A DNA stretch of 15,396 nucleotides from Desulfobacteraceae bacterium. GTDB lineage: Bacteria; Desulfobacterota; Desulfobacteria; Desulfobacterales; Desulfosarcinaceae. Shown piece after piece: positions 1 to 7,627 of the stretch (position 1 is the stretch's first letter; the number at the start of each line of letters is the position of its first letter). The stretch is from contig JALVQM010000223.1 of the NCBI GenBank assembly GCA_027025615.1, forward strand, positions 1 through 15,396, given 5' to 3'. The notes beneath the pieces are model-generated. The model made no database searches. It had not been told where the DNA came from and saw only the letters and a program-made list of their open reading frames with translations. Made by a program: the position numbers and the translations under genes.

Positions 1-7
1 AGCTTGA

Positions 8-55
8 CCTTTTAGGCATCCGGTTGATAAAAATCAACCTTTTAGGCTTGCGGTT
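8..55 (+). repeat. 30-bp-period direct repeat
   Basis: An 18-base unit beginning CCTTTTAGGC and ending CGGTT occurs at 8-25 and again at 38-55. The two copies match at 16 of 18 positions, and the FNR-type dyad lies between and across them. The 30-base period is close to three helical turns, so both copies would face the same side of the DNA. The array may continue beyond the left edge. Confidence 0.55.
24..37. promoter_or_regulatory. FNR/CRP-family box
   Basis: TTGATAAAAATCAA matches the FNR consensus TTGAT-N4-ATCAA at all ten fixed positions. The symmetry extends one base on the left to G and one on the right to C, giving GGTTGAT/ATCAACC with a four-base loop. It lies about 275 bases before etfB, which is far for a class II activator site, so it may serve a promoter inside the leader or the gene beyond the left edge. 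A short hairpin followed by TTTT is the alternative reading, a weak terminator of an upstream gene. Confidence 0.5.
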
Positions 56-313
56 TCTGCTATGCGGTTTAAAGAAAGCTGCCGTCTGTGGCAGCCTGAT
101 CAGGCACTGCACCTTGCTTTCAAACTTTTTCAAGACAGTCGGTTTGAATTTTTGTGAAACTGTCAATTGAAATGATGTAATGATTGTTAAAAGATAAAGT
201 CCAGATGATTTGTAAAAAGTTATCTGAATTATTTTGCATCACAATTTGGTTTGTGATTTTGGTGAAGGATTAAACGGCTGGAAACCTAAAAAATTGTTTC
301 AGGGAGGATCAAC

Positions 314-1105
314 ATGGAAATTCTGGTGTGCGTCAAGAGGGTCCCTGACACCGCAGAGAACGAGATCGAGGTTAGGAGCGACGGGACCGACATCGAGCGC
401 GACGACCTTGTCTACTCGGTAAACGAGTGGGACAACTACGCAGTGGAAGAAGCCATCCAGATTCGCGATAAAGTTGGTGGCTCGGTAACTGTGGTAACTG
501 TCGGGGACGATGAATCTGAAGAAGTCCTGCGGCGCGAAATGGCCATGGGGGCAGACAACGGTGTCCTGCTTTCAGACGAAGCTTTCGAGGGATCTGACGG
601 CAAAGGAGTTGCTTCTATTTTGAAGGCTCAGGTGGAAGCCGGCAATTACGATCTGGTAATGTGCGGTGCCCAGGCCGATGATGGAGCAGGGCAGGTCGGT
701 GGGATGCTGGCAGCCATGTTGGATTGGCCTTATGCTTCCCTGGTAAATTACATCGAGGTTATTGATGACAAGAAGATAAAGGTGGGCAGGGAGATCGAAG
801 GTGGTAACCAGGAGATGAACGAAATTGAGCTTCCCTGCGTTTTGTCTATCCAGACCGGTATTAATGAACCGCGCTATGTGGGCATCAGGGGAATCCGCAA
901 GGTGGCCTCGGTCGATATACCGGCCAAGGGTGCCTCTGACCTGGGTGTTGATCCGGCAACCGTGGGGCAGGCCGGAGCCAAGGTAAAACGCCTGGATTAC
1001 TTTGTGCCTGAACTGGGTGAAGGGGCAGAGATCCTGGAAGGCAGCATGGAAGAAAAAATTGAGAAACTTATAGAACTGCTCAAGGCTAAAGGAGGGCTGA
1101 AATAA
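314..1105 (+). CDS. etfB: Electron transfer flavoprotein, beta subunit
   Basis: This 263-residue protein is the small subunit of the soluble ETF heterodimer, which accepts electrons from acyl-CoA or other flavin dehydrogenases and, in anaerobes, can take part in flavin-based bifurcation. The N-terminus MEILVCVKRVPDT is the family signature. The nucleotide-binding loop at residues 118-139 (CGAQADDGAGQVGGMLAAML, then DWP) matches the AMP/FAD motif of EtfB. Length is normal for the family. The ATG at 314 has a ribosome site AGGGAGG seven bases upstream. The stop codon overlaps the etfA start by one base (TAATG), indicating translational coupling. Whether this is the bifurcating type cannot be told by eye. 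No acyl-CoA dehydrogenase gene is visible in the window; the partner may lie to the left or elsewhere. Confidence 0.95.
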   Translation: MEILVCVKRVPDTAENEIEVRSDGTDIERDDLVYSVNEWDNYAVEEAIQIRDKVGGSVTVVTVGDDESEEVLRREMAMGADNGVLLSDEAFEGSDGKGVASILKAQVEAGNYDLVMCGAQADDGAGQVGGMLAAMLDWPYASLVNYIEVIDDKKIKVGREIEGGNQEMNEIELPCVLSIQTGINEPRYVGIRGIRKVASVDIPAKGASDLGVDPATVGQAGAKVKRLDYFVPELGEGAEILEGSMEEKIEKLIELLKAKGGLK

Positions 1106-2076
1106 TGGCTCAAATTTTTGCATATATCGAACACAAGGGTGGGGTGATCGACGATACTGCTGCCGAACTTGTGGTGGCTGCAAAAAATATCGACGCCAAC
1201 GCCGCACCGGTAGCCATTGTCACCGGCAGTGGTGCCGATCTGGACAAAGCTTGTGAACAAGCGGCCAAGCTCTATCCTGAAGTCTGGAAGTTTGATAATG
1301 AGGCCCTGGCTTATCCCAACGCTGAAGTTATTCGCAAGCTGTTGGTGGCGGTTGTTCCCCAGGACGCGATTTTCCTGGTACCTCACGATACTTTTGGTAT
1401 GGATCTGGGGCCTGGATTGTCAGTAAAGCTGGACGTGCCCTACGTGCCGGATGTGATCGAGATCGAGGCTGCCGAAGGCACTAATTTCAAAATGGTGCGC
1501 CAGGAGTACAGCGGCATGGCCCACACCCATGTGGCTTGCGACCTGGGCGGCGGGGCAGTGATAACTCCGCGGCCGGGTGTCTTCCAGGCTGAAGAGGGTG
1601 CTGAAGTCGGCGGAAAGGTAACCGACAAATCCGGTGATATCGGTGATCTGACAGCCGGGCGCAGGTTCCTGGAAGTGGTCGAAGCCGAAATGGGTGACGT
1701 GGACATTACCAAGGCAGATGTGCTGGTTTCAATTGGCCGGGGTATTGAAGACGAAGAAAATATGGACCTGGCAGAAGAGTTGGCCGAAGCCATGGGAGCG
1801 GTGGTTTCCTGTTCTCGGCCGATAGTCGATGCCAAGTGGATGGAAAAATCACGCCAGGTGGGTACCTCAGGCCAGACGGTTAAGCCAAAGGTTTACATGG
1901 CCATGGGTATCAGCGGATCGTTCCAGCACCTGGGCGGAATCAAGGGTTCGCCGTTTATGGTTGCGGTCAATAAAAATCCCAAGGCCCCGATTTTCCAGGT
2001 GGCCGATGTAGGTATCGTGGAAGATATCCTGGAATTCATGCCTGACATGGCTGAGAAGATAGAAGAAATGCAGTAG
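1105..2076 (+). CDS. etfA: Electron transfer flavoprotein, alpha subunit
   Basis: This 323-residue protein is the FAD-carrying large subunit of ETF. The C-terminal FAD domain shows the expected series: SRPIVD at 237-242, QVGTSGQTV at 251-259, GISGSFQHLGGI at 268-279 and NKNPKAPIFQVADVGIV at 289-305. Here GISG-x-QH binds the flavin and the final motif closes the site. The N-terminal domain (about 1-190) is the usual adenine-nucleotide-like fold that pairs with EtfB. The start overlaps the etfB stop by one base and has GGAGGG nine bases upstream. A strong intrinsic terminator follows, so etfBA looks like a two-gene operon. No ferredoxin domain is fused to the N-terminus, unlike some clostridial EtfA proteins. 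Confidence 0.95.
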   Translation: MAQIFAYIEHKGGVIDDTAAELVVAAKNIDANAAPVAIVTGSGADLDKACEQAAKLYPEVWKFDNEALAYPNAEVIRKLLVAVVPQDAIFLVPHDTFGMDLGPGLSVKLDVPYVPDVIEIEAAEGTNFKMVRQEYSGMAHTHVACDLGGGAVITPRPGVFQAEEGAEVGGKVTDKSGDIGDLTAGRRFLEVVEAEMGDVDITKADVLVSIGRGIEDEENMDLAEELAEAMGAVVSCSRPIVDAKWMEKSRQVGTSGQTVKPKVYMAMGISGSFQHLGGIKGSPFMVAVNKNPKAPIFQVADVGIVEDILEFMPDMAEKIEEMQ

Positions 2077-2100
2077 GTAAGAAGTTATTTGCCAGTAAAC

Positions 2101-2146
2101 AGCCGCCGGTTCCAGGCAGGACAGGAGCCGGCGGCTGATAATTTTT
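2101..2146 (+). terminator. Intrinsic terminator of etfBA
   Basis: Arms 2101-2113 and 2124-2136 form a 13-bp GC-rich stem with a single G-U pair and a ten-base loop. The stem is followed by GATAA and then TTTTT at 2142-2146. It lies 25 bases after the etfA stop and before the aldo/keto reductase, so that gene probably needs its own promoter or partial read-through. Confidence 0.85.
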
Positions 2147-2166
2147 GGTAGATGCAGCGGTAGCCA

Positions 2167-3147
2167 ATGACTGTTGAGTTGCGCAAGCTTGGAAACCAGG
2201 GTTTGGTAGTGTCTGCCCTTGGATGTGGATGCTGGGGAATGTCTCATGCATATGGAACTGCAGATGAAACCGAAGCTGTGGCTACCATCAGGGCGGCCCT
2301 GGATACTGGTATCAACTTCTTTGATACAGCCGATGTGTACGGGGGCGGTCACAACGAACGTCTATTGGCAAAGGCTCTGGGCGACAGGCGCAGCCAGGTT
2401 ATTTTAGCTACCAAGTTCGGCTTTGTGGGTGACGAGTATGACAGTTTCGGGATAAACGGCCGTCCCGAATACGTTTTCCAGGCATGTGAATCAAGCCTGA
2501 AACGTTTAGAAACCGACTGTATTGATCTTTACTACCTGCATCGGCGGGACCCGGAGGTTGCCATAGAAGATACGGTGGGAGCTATGGCCCGGCTTGTGGA
2601 ACAGGGCAAGGTCCGCTTTTTAGGCCTTTCCGAAGTGTCAGCCGACACCCTTGAACGGGCATCCAAAGTCTGGCCCATAAGTGCCGTCCAGTCCGAGTAT
2701 TCTCTATGGGTAAGGGATGTGGAGTGCGAGCTGTTACCGGCCTGTGAGCGCCTAGAGGTAGGGTTTGTGGCTTTCAGCCCTCTTGGCAGAGGCTTTTTGG
2801 CAGGTGCCGTATGCAGCAATGCTGATTTGGCCGATGATGATTATCGGCGAAAACTACCCAGGTTCCAACCCGGGATCCTGGAAAAAAATCGCCGGGCCCT
2901 GGCACCCTTGTTGGAAACAGCCGATGTTTTAAAGGCCAGTCCGGCCCAGGTTGCCCTTGCCTGGATACTTGCCCGGAGCAAGTCGGTTGTGCCGGTGGCG
3001 GGTATGAAAACCCGGACCCACCTGAGGGATAATTCAGGAGCCCTGTCGATTCGCCTGAAAGAGGCCGACATAAGACTTCTTGACAGCTTGTGGCGGCAAT
3101 TCTGCGGCCATCGGCACGATGAGTACAACCTCCAGTTCATGGAATGA
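2167..3147 (+). CDS. Aldo/keto reductase family oxidoreductase
   Basis: This 326-residue TIM-barrel enzyme should reduce carbonyl compounds with NAD(P)H in the cytosol; the substrate cannot be read from sequence. The catalytic tetrad is complete: Asp53 in FFDTADVYG, Tyr58, Lys83 in ATKFG and His125 in YYLHRRD. The barrel proceeds through the GKVRFLGLSE strand and AVQSEYSLW to the C-terminal cofactor site with VPVAGMKTRTHL. It resembles the bacterial group that includes general stress AKRs and aryl-alcohol-dehydrogenase-like proteins. No good ribosome site precedes the ATG at 2167, which lies only 20 bases beyond the etfA terminator; expression may be low or start from an unseen promoter. The family N-terminus (M-x-x-R-x-LG-x-x-GL-x-VS) supports this start. 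Confidence 0.9.
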   Translation: MTVELRKLGNQGLVVSALGCGCWGMSHAYGTADETEAVATIRAALDTGINFFDTADVYGGGHNERLLAKALGDRRSQVILATKFGFVGDEYDSFGINGRPEYVFQACESSLKRLETDCIDLYYLHRRDPEVAIEDTVGAMARLVEQGKVRFLGLSEVSADTLERASKVWPISAVQSEYSLWVRDVECELLPACERLEVGFVAFSPLGRGFLAGAVCSNADLADDDYRRKLPRFQPGILEKNRRALAPLLETADVLKASPAQVALAWILARSKSVVPVAGMKTRTHLRDNSGALSIRLKEADIRLLDSLWRQFCGHRHDEYNLQFME

Positions 3148-3419
3148 TTATGACTTTTCCCCCGCCGCTTGTATCTTTTTCTGTTTTCAGCCCCCTTATA
3201 TTGATCCAGATCCGGTGTGATTTGATGGCTTCAAGGTAGCCGGCAATTAAATAAAATATCGGGCAGGGGATAAATTTTGCAGATCCCGTGTACTTATGGC
3301 GGCCCAAATAATTTGATAGAATCTATATTTTTGCCGGACTATCCGGGCTGCAAATTTATTTATGGCGCCGAAAGCTTACCTGGTTTGCAGTTTATTGCAA
3401 TTTCTGGTGAGGTGGCAGT

Positions 3420-4262
3420 ATGAAATTACGCAGGGTTGTCTCATTGACGTCAACGCTGACTTTTATCGTGCTAATAATTACAAGTGTAATCTTGTATATT
3501 GTACCCCAGGGACGGGTGGCCTATTGGGCTGACTGGAGACTCTGGGGTCTTACCAAAACCCAGTGGGGCGACATTCATATCAACACCGGTGTGGTGTTCC
3601 TGGCGGCTATTTGCTTTCATATATATTTAAACTGGAAGCCGCTGATTGCCTACCTTAAAGGCAAGGCAAAACGTGTGCGCGTTTTTACCGCTGATTTTAA
3701 CCTGGCCCTGTTGATAGTGGCGGTGGTGGTGACCGGCACCCTTGTCCATGTACCGCCTTTTAGCTCTATTGTTCAGTTAAACGAAGCCATCAAGGCTTCG
3801 GCTGCCGTCAAATACGGCGAGCCGCCTTATGGCCATGCCGAGCTTTCTTCCCTGAAAAATTTTACCGCAAAGGTCGGCATTGACAGCGGCAAGGCCATGG
3901 AGCGGATTGCCGCGGCCGGCATTAAGGTGGAGAGCGCCAAACAGAGCCTGCAGGAGATAGCCCGGGCCAACAATCTGTCTCCCCGGCAAGTTTATCAAAT
4001 TATGCTGTCCGGAAATGCCAAAGATAAATCCGGTAGTCTAGATGATCTTTTGCCAGTCCTGCCGCCGCCGGCAATAGGTCGTCTGACTCTGGACGAACTG
4101 GCCGAGCGCTATGGCCTGAACACCAAAGCTGTCTTGCGGCAAATGGAAGCAACTGGTATCAAGGTTTCCGGGGATAAAACCATCAAGCAGCTTGCCGCTG
4201 AACTGGAGATGGCACCCAAGGATCTTTATCTTGAGCTGCGCAAGGCGGCTGCTGCAAAGTAA
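3420..4262 (+). CDS. DUF4405 membrane protein with four HTH-like repeats
   Basis: This protein of 280 residues has an N-terminal membrane part and a soluble C-terminal part. Hydrophobic helices lie at about 9-28, 54-72 and 93-112. His53 (GDIHINTG), His67 (FHIYLNWK) and His110 lie at helix ends or inside, a pattern seen in DUF4405 proteins and compatible with heme binding. The part after residue 140 holds four units of about 20 residues (144-163, 176-195, 223-242, 254-273). Each has the form L-x-x-(L/I/F)-A, then G/N-L/I/M, then V/A-x-x-x-(M/L). They are arranged as two tandem blocks, each with a shared AxGIKV joint. The ATG is preceded by GGTGAGGTG. No neighbour obviously shares its function. 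It may be a membrane-anchored redox or electron-transfer protein; the role of the repeats is unknown. Confidence 0.8.
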   Translation: MKLRRVVSLTSTLTFIVLIITSVILYIVPQGRVAYWADWRLWGLTKTQWGDIHINTGVVFLAAICFHIYLNWKPLIAYLKGKAKRVRVFTADFNLALLIVAVVVTGTLVHVPPFSSIVQLNEAIKASAAVKYGEPPYGHAELSSLKNFTAKVGIDSGKAMERIAAAGIKVESAKQSLQEIARANNLSPRQVYQIMLSGNAKDKSGSLDDLLPVLPPPAIGRLTLDELAERYGLNTKAVLRQMEATGIKVSGDKTIKQLAAELEMAPKDLYLELRKAAAAK

Positions 4263-4356
4263 AATTTTTTTATGGGTAAGTGTCTGAAAACAGGAAAGAG
4301 TTTTGCAAACGGTAGGCGATCAAGGCTTAGTCGGGCTTAAACAGCAAAGATATTGG

Positions 4357-4387
4357 ACTTGTTGCCAAACCATAAGGTTTGACAAGT
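4357..4387 (+). promoter_or_regulatory. Hairpin covering the M55 gene start
   Basis: The left arm 4357-4371 pairs with the right arm 4376-4387 through 12 base pairs, with a three-base bulge (TGC at 4363-4365) and the four-base loop ATAA. The right arm includes the only ribosome-site-like bases (AAGG, 4374-4377, partly in the loop) and the first two bases of the GTG start at 4386. Folding would hide the start, so translation may be held low or coupled to another signal. A DNA-binding dyad is the alternative. Confidence 0.5.
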
Positions 4388-5285
4388 GACCGGAATATTT
4401 ATCCTGGCAGATATTGAAGGCTCTTCCGGCTGTTGGAGTTACAGAGCCTCGTCTTTTATGCAAGATGACTGGGCACAGGCATGCCTTGCCATGACCATGG
4501 ACTTGGAGGCTGTGGTCAGGGCTTTGTTTGCCGAGGGTGTTTCCCGGGTGGTGATCCAGGATTTTCATCGAACAGGATACAACCTTTTACCTGAACTGAT
4601 CGATGCCCGGGCCATGGTCAGATCGGGTTACAGGGCCGGACCTGTGCCTGGTATCGGCAATCCGGGTAATTGCGATCTCCTGATGCTGCTGGGGATGCAT
4701 GCGGCTTCGGGCACATCGGGTTTCCTGGCCCACACCCTTACTTCACGCCTGGCAGCGGTTCTGGTTGACGGCAAACCTGTAAGCGAGGCAGAGCTTTTTA
4801 CAGCCGCCCTGGCTCCTTACGGCCTGCGACCGGTTTTTTTCTCCGGCTGTCCGGTTGCCTGCAGCCAGGCAGAGGCTGTTTTACCGGGGATAGTAACTTT
4901 TGCCATGGACAAAAAACAATCCCGGAACTCTTTTGACGTTTCGGCCTGGCGCCGGCAGCTGGGACGCTCAGCAGCCGAAGCCCTTAAAGCTTCCACGTCC
5001 CGGGTGCCTGTTTTGACGGGGCCTATCCAGGCCGAGGTTGTTTTCAAAGATATAAGCCAGGCTCGCGAAATTGCCGCCCGCTGGATGATGGACCGGCGCA
5101 GAGAGCGGTTGATTGTCAGGACGGCTGATATGGCAGGTCTGTATCGTGTGCTTGTCAGGATTTGCTACCTTACCCCGATTTTAGAACGCTTATTGCCGAT
5201 CAGTATACGGTTGGCCAACTTAAAGGGACGCCTGGGTCTTGCCTGGGTGCGACACAGGCTGAAAAAGGGCGGGCAGCTGAGATGA
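4386..5285 (+). CDS. M55-family D-aminopeptidase-like protein (DppA-like)
   Basis: This 299-residue protein resembles the zinc-dependent D-aminopeptidase family M55, which removes N-terminal D-residues from peptides such as those from peptidoglycan. The start ILADIEGSSG gives the metal ligands Asp9 and Glu11. Further expected ligands are His61 (QDFHRTGYN), His105 (GMHAASGT) and Glu134 (PVSEAEL), and His116 (AHTLTS) matches the family catalytic region. The C-terminal half (about 190-270) carries the usual Q-A-x-V-x-F-K-D-x-x-Q-A segment. The start is GTG at 4386, chosen because the metal motif lies right after it, as in relatives. The last four bases (ATGA) overlap the ABC-F start, so the two are co-translated. 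Substrate is inferred from family only. Confidence 0.85.
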   Translation: MTGIFILADIEGSSGCWSYRASSFMQDDWAQACLAMTMDLEAVVRALFAEGVSRVVIQDFHRTGYNLLPELIDARAMVRSGYRAGPVPGIGNPGNCDLLMLLGMHAASGTSGFLAHTLTSRLAAVLVDGKPVSEAELFTAALAPYGLRPVFFSGCPVACSQAEAVLPGIVTFAMDKKQSRNSFDVSAWRRQLGRSAAEALKASTSRVPVLTGPIQAEVVFKDISQAREIAARWMMDRRRERLIVRTADMAGLYRVLVRICYLTPILERLLPISIRLANLKGRLGLAWVRHRLKKGGQLR

Positions 5286-7135
5286 TCAGGGTAGAAAACC
5301 TGTGCAAAAGTTACGGCGACCAGATCCTGTTTCAGGATTTAAGCTTCAAGGTCAATTCCAAGGAGCGGATTGGCCTTGTGGGCCGTAATGGGCATGGCAA
5401 GACTACCTTGCTGAGAATTATCACCGGGCAGGAAGAATTCGATGATGGCACGGTTGCTGTTCCCGGCAATTACCGCCTTGGATATGTCAGCCAGAAGCTG
5501 GAGTTTTCCTGCTCTAGTGTCTTGCAGGAAGCTATGACTGCCCTTGGCGCAAACGAAAAGAATCACCATTGGAAAGCAGAAAAAATACTTGCCGGTCTTG
5601 GCTTCAAACCGGAAGATATGCAGCGAAGTCCTGCGCAATTTTCCGGTGGTTTCCAGGTAAGATTGAACCTGGCCAAGGCCCTGGTGGCAGAGCCTGACAT
5701 GCTTCTGCTGGATGAGCCTACCAATTACCTTGATATAACCGCCATAAGATGGATAGAACGTTTTCTGCTTGCATGGCCCAGGGAGGCAATCATAATCAGC
5801 CATGATCGCAGTTTCATGGACAGGGTGGTGACCCATATTGTCGGCATCCATCGCAAAAAGGCCCGCAAAGTGGCAGGAGACACCACCAAGTACTACAACC
5901 AGATGGCACAGGAAGAAGAAGTATACGAAAAAACCCGCCGCAACCAACAACGCCGCATAGAGCAGATGGAACAGTTTATCAGCCGGTTCAGGGCCAAGGC
6001 CCGGCTTGCAAACCTGGTCCAGTCACGCATCAAAACCCTTTCCAAGATCAAGCCCGATCAGAAACTGGAAAAACTGCGCTGCCTCGAATTTGCTTTTCGC
6101 TACCGGAAATTTCCAGCAAGACAGATACTCAGGGCACAAAGCCTGGGTTTTGCTTATCCGCAAAGCCGACCTTTGGTAGAAAACCTGGACCTGGCTGTTG
6201 CGTCCGGGGACCGGATTTGCATAGTCGGTCCCAACGGTATGGGCAAAACAACCCTGCTGAGGCTTTTGTCAGGCCAGCTTCAGCCGACTTCGGGCAAGGT
6301 CCTTCTGCATCCGGAGGCAGTGACCGGTGTTTACAACCAGACCAACGTGGCCAATCTACTGGAAACACGGACGGTAGAAGAAGAAATTCTTTACTCCAGC
6401 CCGGATGTAGACCGCCAGCGCGCCCGTGACATCTGCGGTCTGATGCTTTTCGAAGGTGAGAGTGCGTTAAAAAAAATCAAGGTGTTGTCAGGTGGTGAAA
6501 AATGCCGGGTAATGTTGGGGCGGATTCTGGCAAAGCCGGTCAATCTGCTGATGTTAGACGAGCCAACCAACCACCTGGACATGGAATCCTGCGATGCTTT
6601 GCTGGCCGCCCTAGACAATTTTGAAGGTGCCTTGATCATGGTTACCCATAACGAGCTGTTTCTACACAGCATTGCCCGCAGATTGGTGGTTTTTCAGCAA
6701 GGGCGGGTGTCTGTTTTCGAGGGAACCTACCAGGATTTTCTTGAGCGGCAAGGGTGGGAGAACGAAGAACAGCCGGGCGGAGCTACTGAAGATAAAAGAA
6801 ACAATAGCGGACGGCTTTCAAAAAAGGATTTACGCAAGCGTCGTTCTGCAATAGTGGCCGAGCGTTCAAAGCTTCTGGTACCGGTAAAAAGAGATATTGC
6901 CCTGGTGGAAACAGACATTGAAGAACTGGAACAGCAGCTTGAAGACTTGAATCAGGAGCTTGTACAGGCTTCCTGCAACTGTGAGGCAGACCGCATTGCC
7001 AGCCTTTCCCAGGCACTTAAAACCTGCCAGCAGCAGATAGATAACCAGTACCGTCGCCTGGAGACCCTTTACCAGCAACAAGAAACCATCCAGATGGAGT
7101 TCGAGGACAGACTCCAGGGCCTGGATCAGTCCTGA
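5282..7135 (+). CDS. ABC-F family ATPase, YheS/Uup-like
   Basis: This 617-residue protein has two ABC ATPase domains and no membrane segment, as in ABC-F proteins that act on the ribosome. Domain 1 has Walker A GRNGHGKT (34-41), signature FSGGF (120-124), Walker B with DEPTN (144-148) and the switch His174. The linker at about 205-265 is the charged P-site-tRNA interaction arm. Domain 2 has GPNGMGKT (316-323), LSGGE (402-406), DEPTN (426-430) and His456. A C-terminal coiled coil (about 513-610), rich in Glu, Gln and Lys, resembles the extension of Uup and YheS. An in-frame opening extends upstream to 5162, but MIRVENLCKSYG is the family start and overlaps the previous stop as ATGA. A resistance role cannot be claimed from sequence; a housekeeping translation role is more likely. 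Confidence 0.92.
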   Translation: MIRVENLCKSYGDQILFQDLSFKVNSKERIGLVGRNGHGKTTLLRIITGQEEFDDGTVAVPGNYRLGYVSQKLEFSCSSVLQEAMTALGANEKNHHWKAEKILAGLGFKPEDMQRSPAQFSGGFQVRLNLAKALVAEPDMLLLDEPTNYLDITAIRWIERFLLAWPREAIIISHDRSFMDRVVTHIVGIHRKKARKVAGDTTKYYNQMAQEEEVYEKTRRNQQRRIEQMEQFISRFRAKARLANLVQSRIKTLSKIKPDQKLEKLRCLEFAFRYRKFPARQILRAQSLGFAYPQSRPLVENLDLAVASGDRICIVGPNGMGKTTLLRLLSGQLQPTSGKVLLHPEAVTGVYNQTNVANLLETRTVEEEILYSSPDVDRQRARDICGLMLFEGESALKKIKVLSGGEKCRVMLGRILAKPVNLLMLDEPTNHLDMESCDALLAALDNFEGALIMVTHNELFLHSIARRLVVFQQGRVSVFEGTYQDFLERQGWENEEQPGGATEDKRNNSGRLSKKDLRKRRSAIVAERSKLLVPVKRDIALVETDIEELEQQLEDLNQELVQASCNCEADRIASLSQALKTCQQQIDNQYRRLETLYQQQETIQMEFEDRLQGLDQS

Positions 7136-7166
7136 GGCCTATCAGCAGAGCTGTTTTCAGAACCAC

Positions 7167-7577
7167 TTTAAACCCGGATTATGCACTTCAAATGCCTGAA
7201 AAGAAGTGATTTCATTGAATTATTTCACAGTTAGCATATATTTGTTTCCGGACGTGCTTTCACCCGAAAGGTGAAGTTCAATCGGTGAAAAGTCATAGCA
7301 GGCTGTTGAAAAACTATTACGCTTGGCCATACGGCGTTAAAATCCTCCTCAAAATGCTCATTTATTACCAATAAACTGCGCTTTTTCGTCGGATTTTGCC
7401 TTGCCTGGCCTGCGCTCATGACGTTTTTCAACAGCCTGCCAAGGCATTTGAAGCCGCAAGGGGCTGGCGATTTTACCGAGTCTGCTTTGTTGAAGGGCAG
7501 TTGAAGTACTAGAGTACGTCTGCCTGCCCTCCGCCTCGCATCTTCGGCAAACTGGCGAGCTGCAAAATCCGGGTTAA
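7167..7577. repeat. Nested inverted-repeat block
   Basis: AACCCGGATT at 7171-7180 is exactly inverted at 7566-7575, and nearby bases also match with gaps. CTTCAAATGCCT at 7186-7197 is exactly inverted at 7442-7453, directly beside the right end of the 142-bp palindrome. The outer arms are the same order read inward from both sides, so this looks like an older, larger palindromic repeat with material placed between its arms. The right half also holds a GGGCAG/CTGCCC dyad flanking GTACTAGAGTAC (about 7495-7531). Confidence 0.65.
7298..7439. mobile_element. 142-bp MITE-like palindromic element, copy 1
   Basis: The ends are a perfect 17-bp inverted repeat, GCAGGCTGTTGAAAAAC at 7298-7314 and its complement at 7423-7439. 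Further symmetric blocks lie inside: GGCCA/TGGCC (7325-7329, 7406-7410), AAAATCC/GGATTTT (7339-7345, 7391-7397) and TTTATT/AATAAA (7361-7366, 7370-7375). All are centred at about 7368, so the whole element can fold as one long hairpin. No target duplication was seen at its borders, and no transposase is present. A diverged second copy lies at 10320-10456. Confidence 0.7.
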
Positions 7578-7627
7578 ATCGTTTAACCAAAACGCCATGA
7601 TTGCCACGTTGTTACCAGGAACTTTTT

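Larger units (their letters stand above)
1..313. promoter_or_regulatory. Regulatory leader upstream of etfBA
   Basis: No convincing gene is present here. The stretch is rich in dyads: a perfect FNR-type box (24-37), a 12-bp palindrome GCCTGATCAGGC (94-105), an 11-bp inverted repeat with a two-base bulge (arms 129-139 and 159-171), and a 7-bp inverted repeat ATCACAA/TTGTGAT (238-244 and 251-257) lying 57 bases before etfB. A -35-like TTGAAA sits at 167-172, but no good -10 follows at normal spacing, so the promoter is not placed. The density of symmetric sites suggests regulation by more than one factor; that is inference. Confidence 0.5.

Noticed and set aside
102..117. AGGCAC and TTGC as a sigma-54 promoter before etfB
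   Set aside because: The spacing between the elements is one base too long, which normally abolishes function.
3..170. Open frame running in from the left edge
   Set aside because: It ends at 168-170 and spans the FNR-type dyad and direct repeats; its translation shows no recognisable protein end.
3226..3240. TGGCTTCAAGGTAGC as a sigma-54 promoter before the DUF4405 gene
   Set aside because: Only TGGC and the terminal GC match; the site is 180 bases upstream and such matches are frequent by chance.
4261..4272. T-run after the DUF4405 gene as a terminator
   Set aside because: No stable stem could be drawn directly before it.
7231..7590. 119-codon opening on the minus strand
   Set aside because: It lies wholly in the nested palindromes, lacks a ribosome site and reads across both arms of the repeat.
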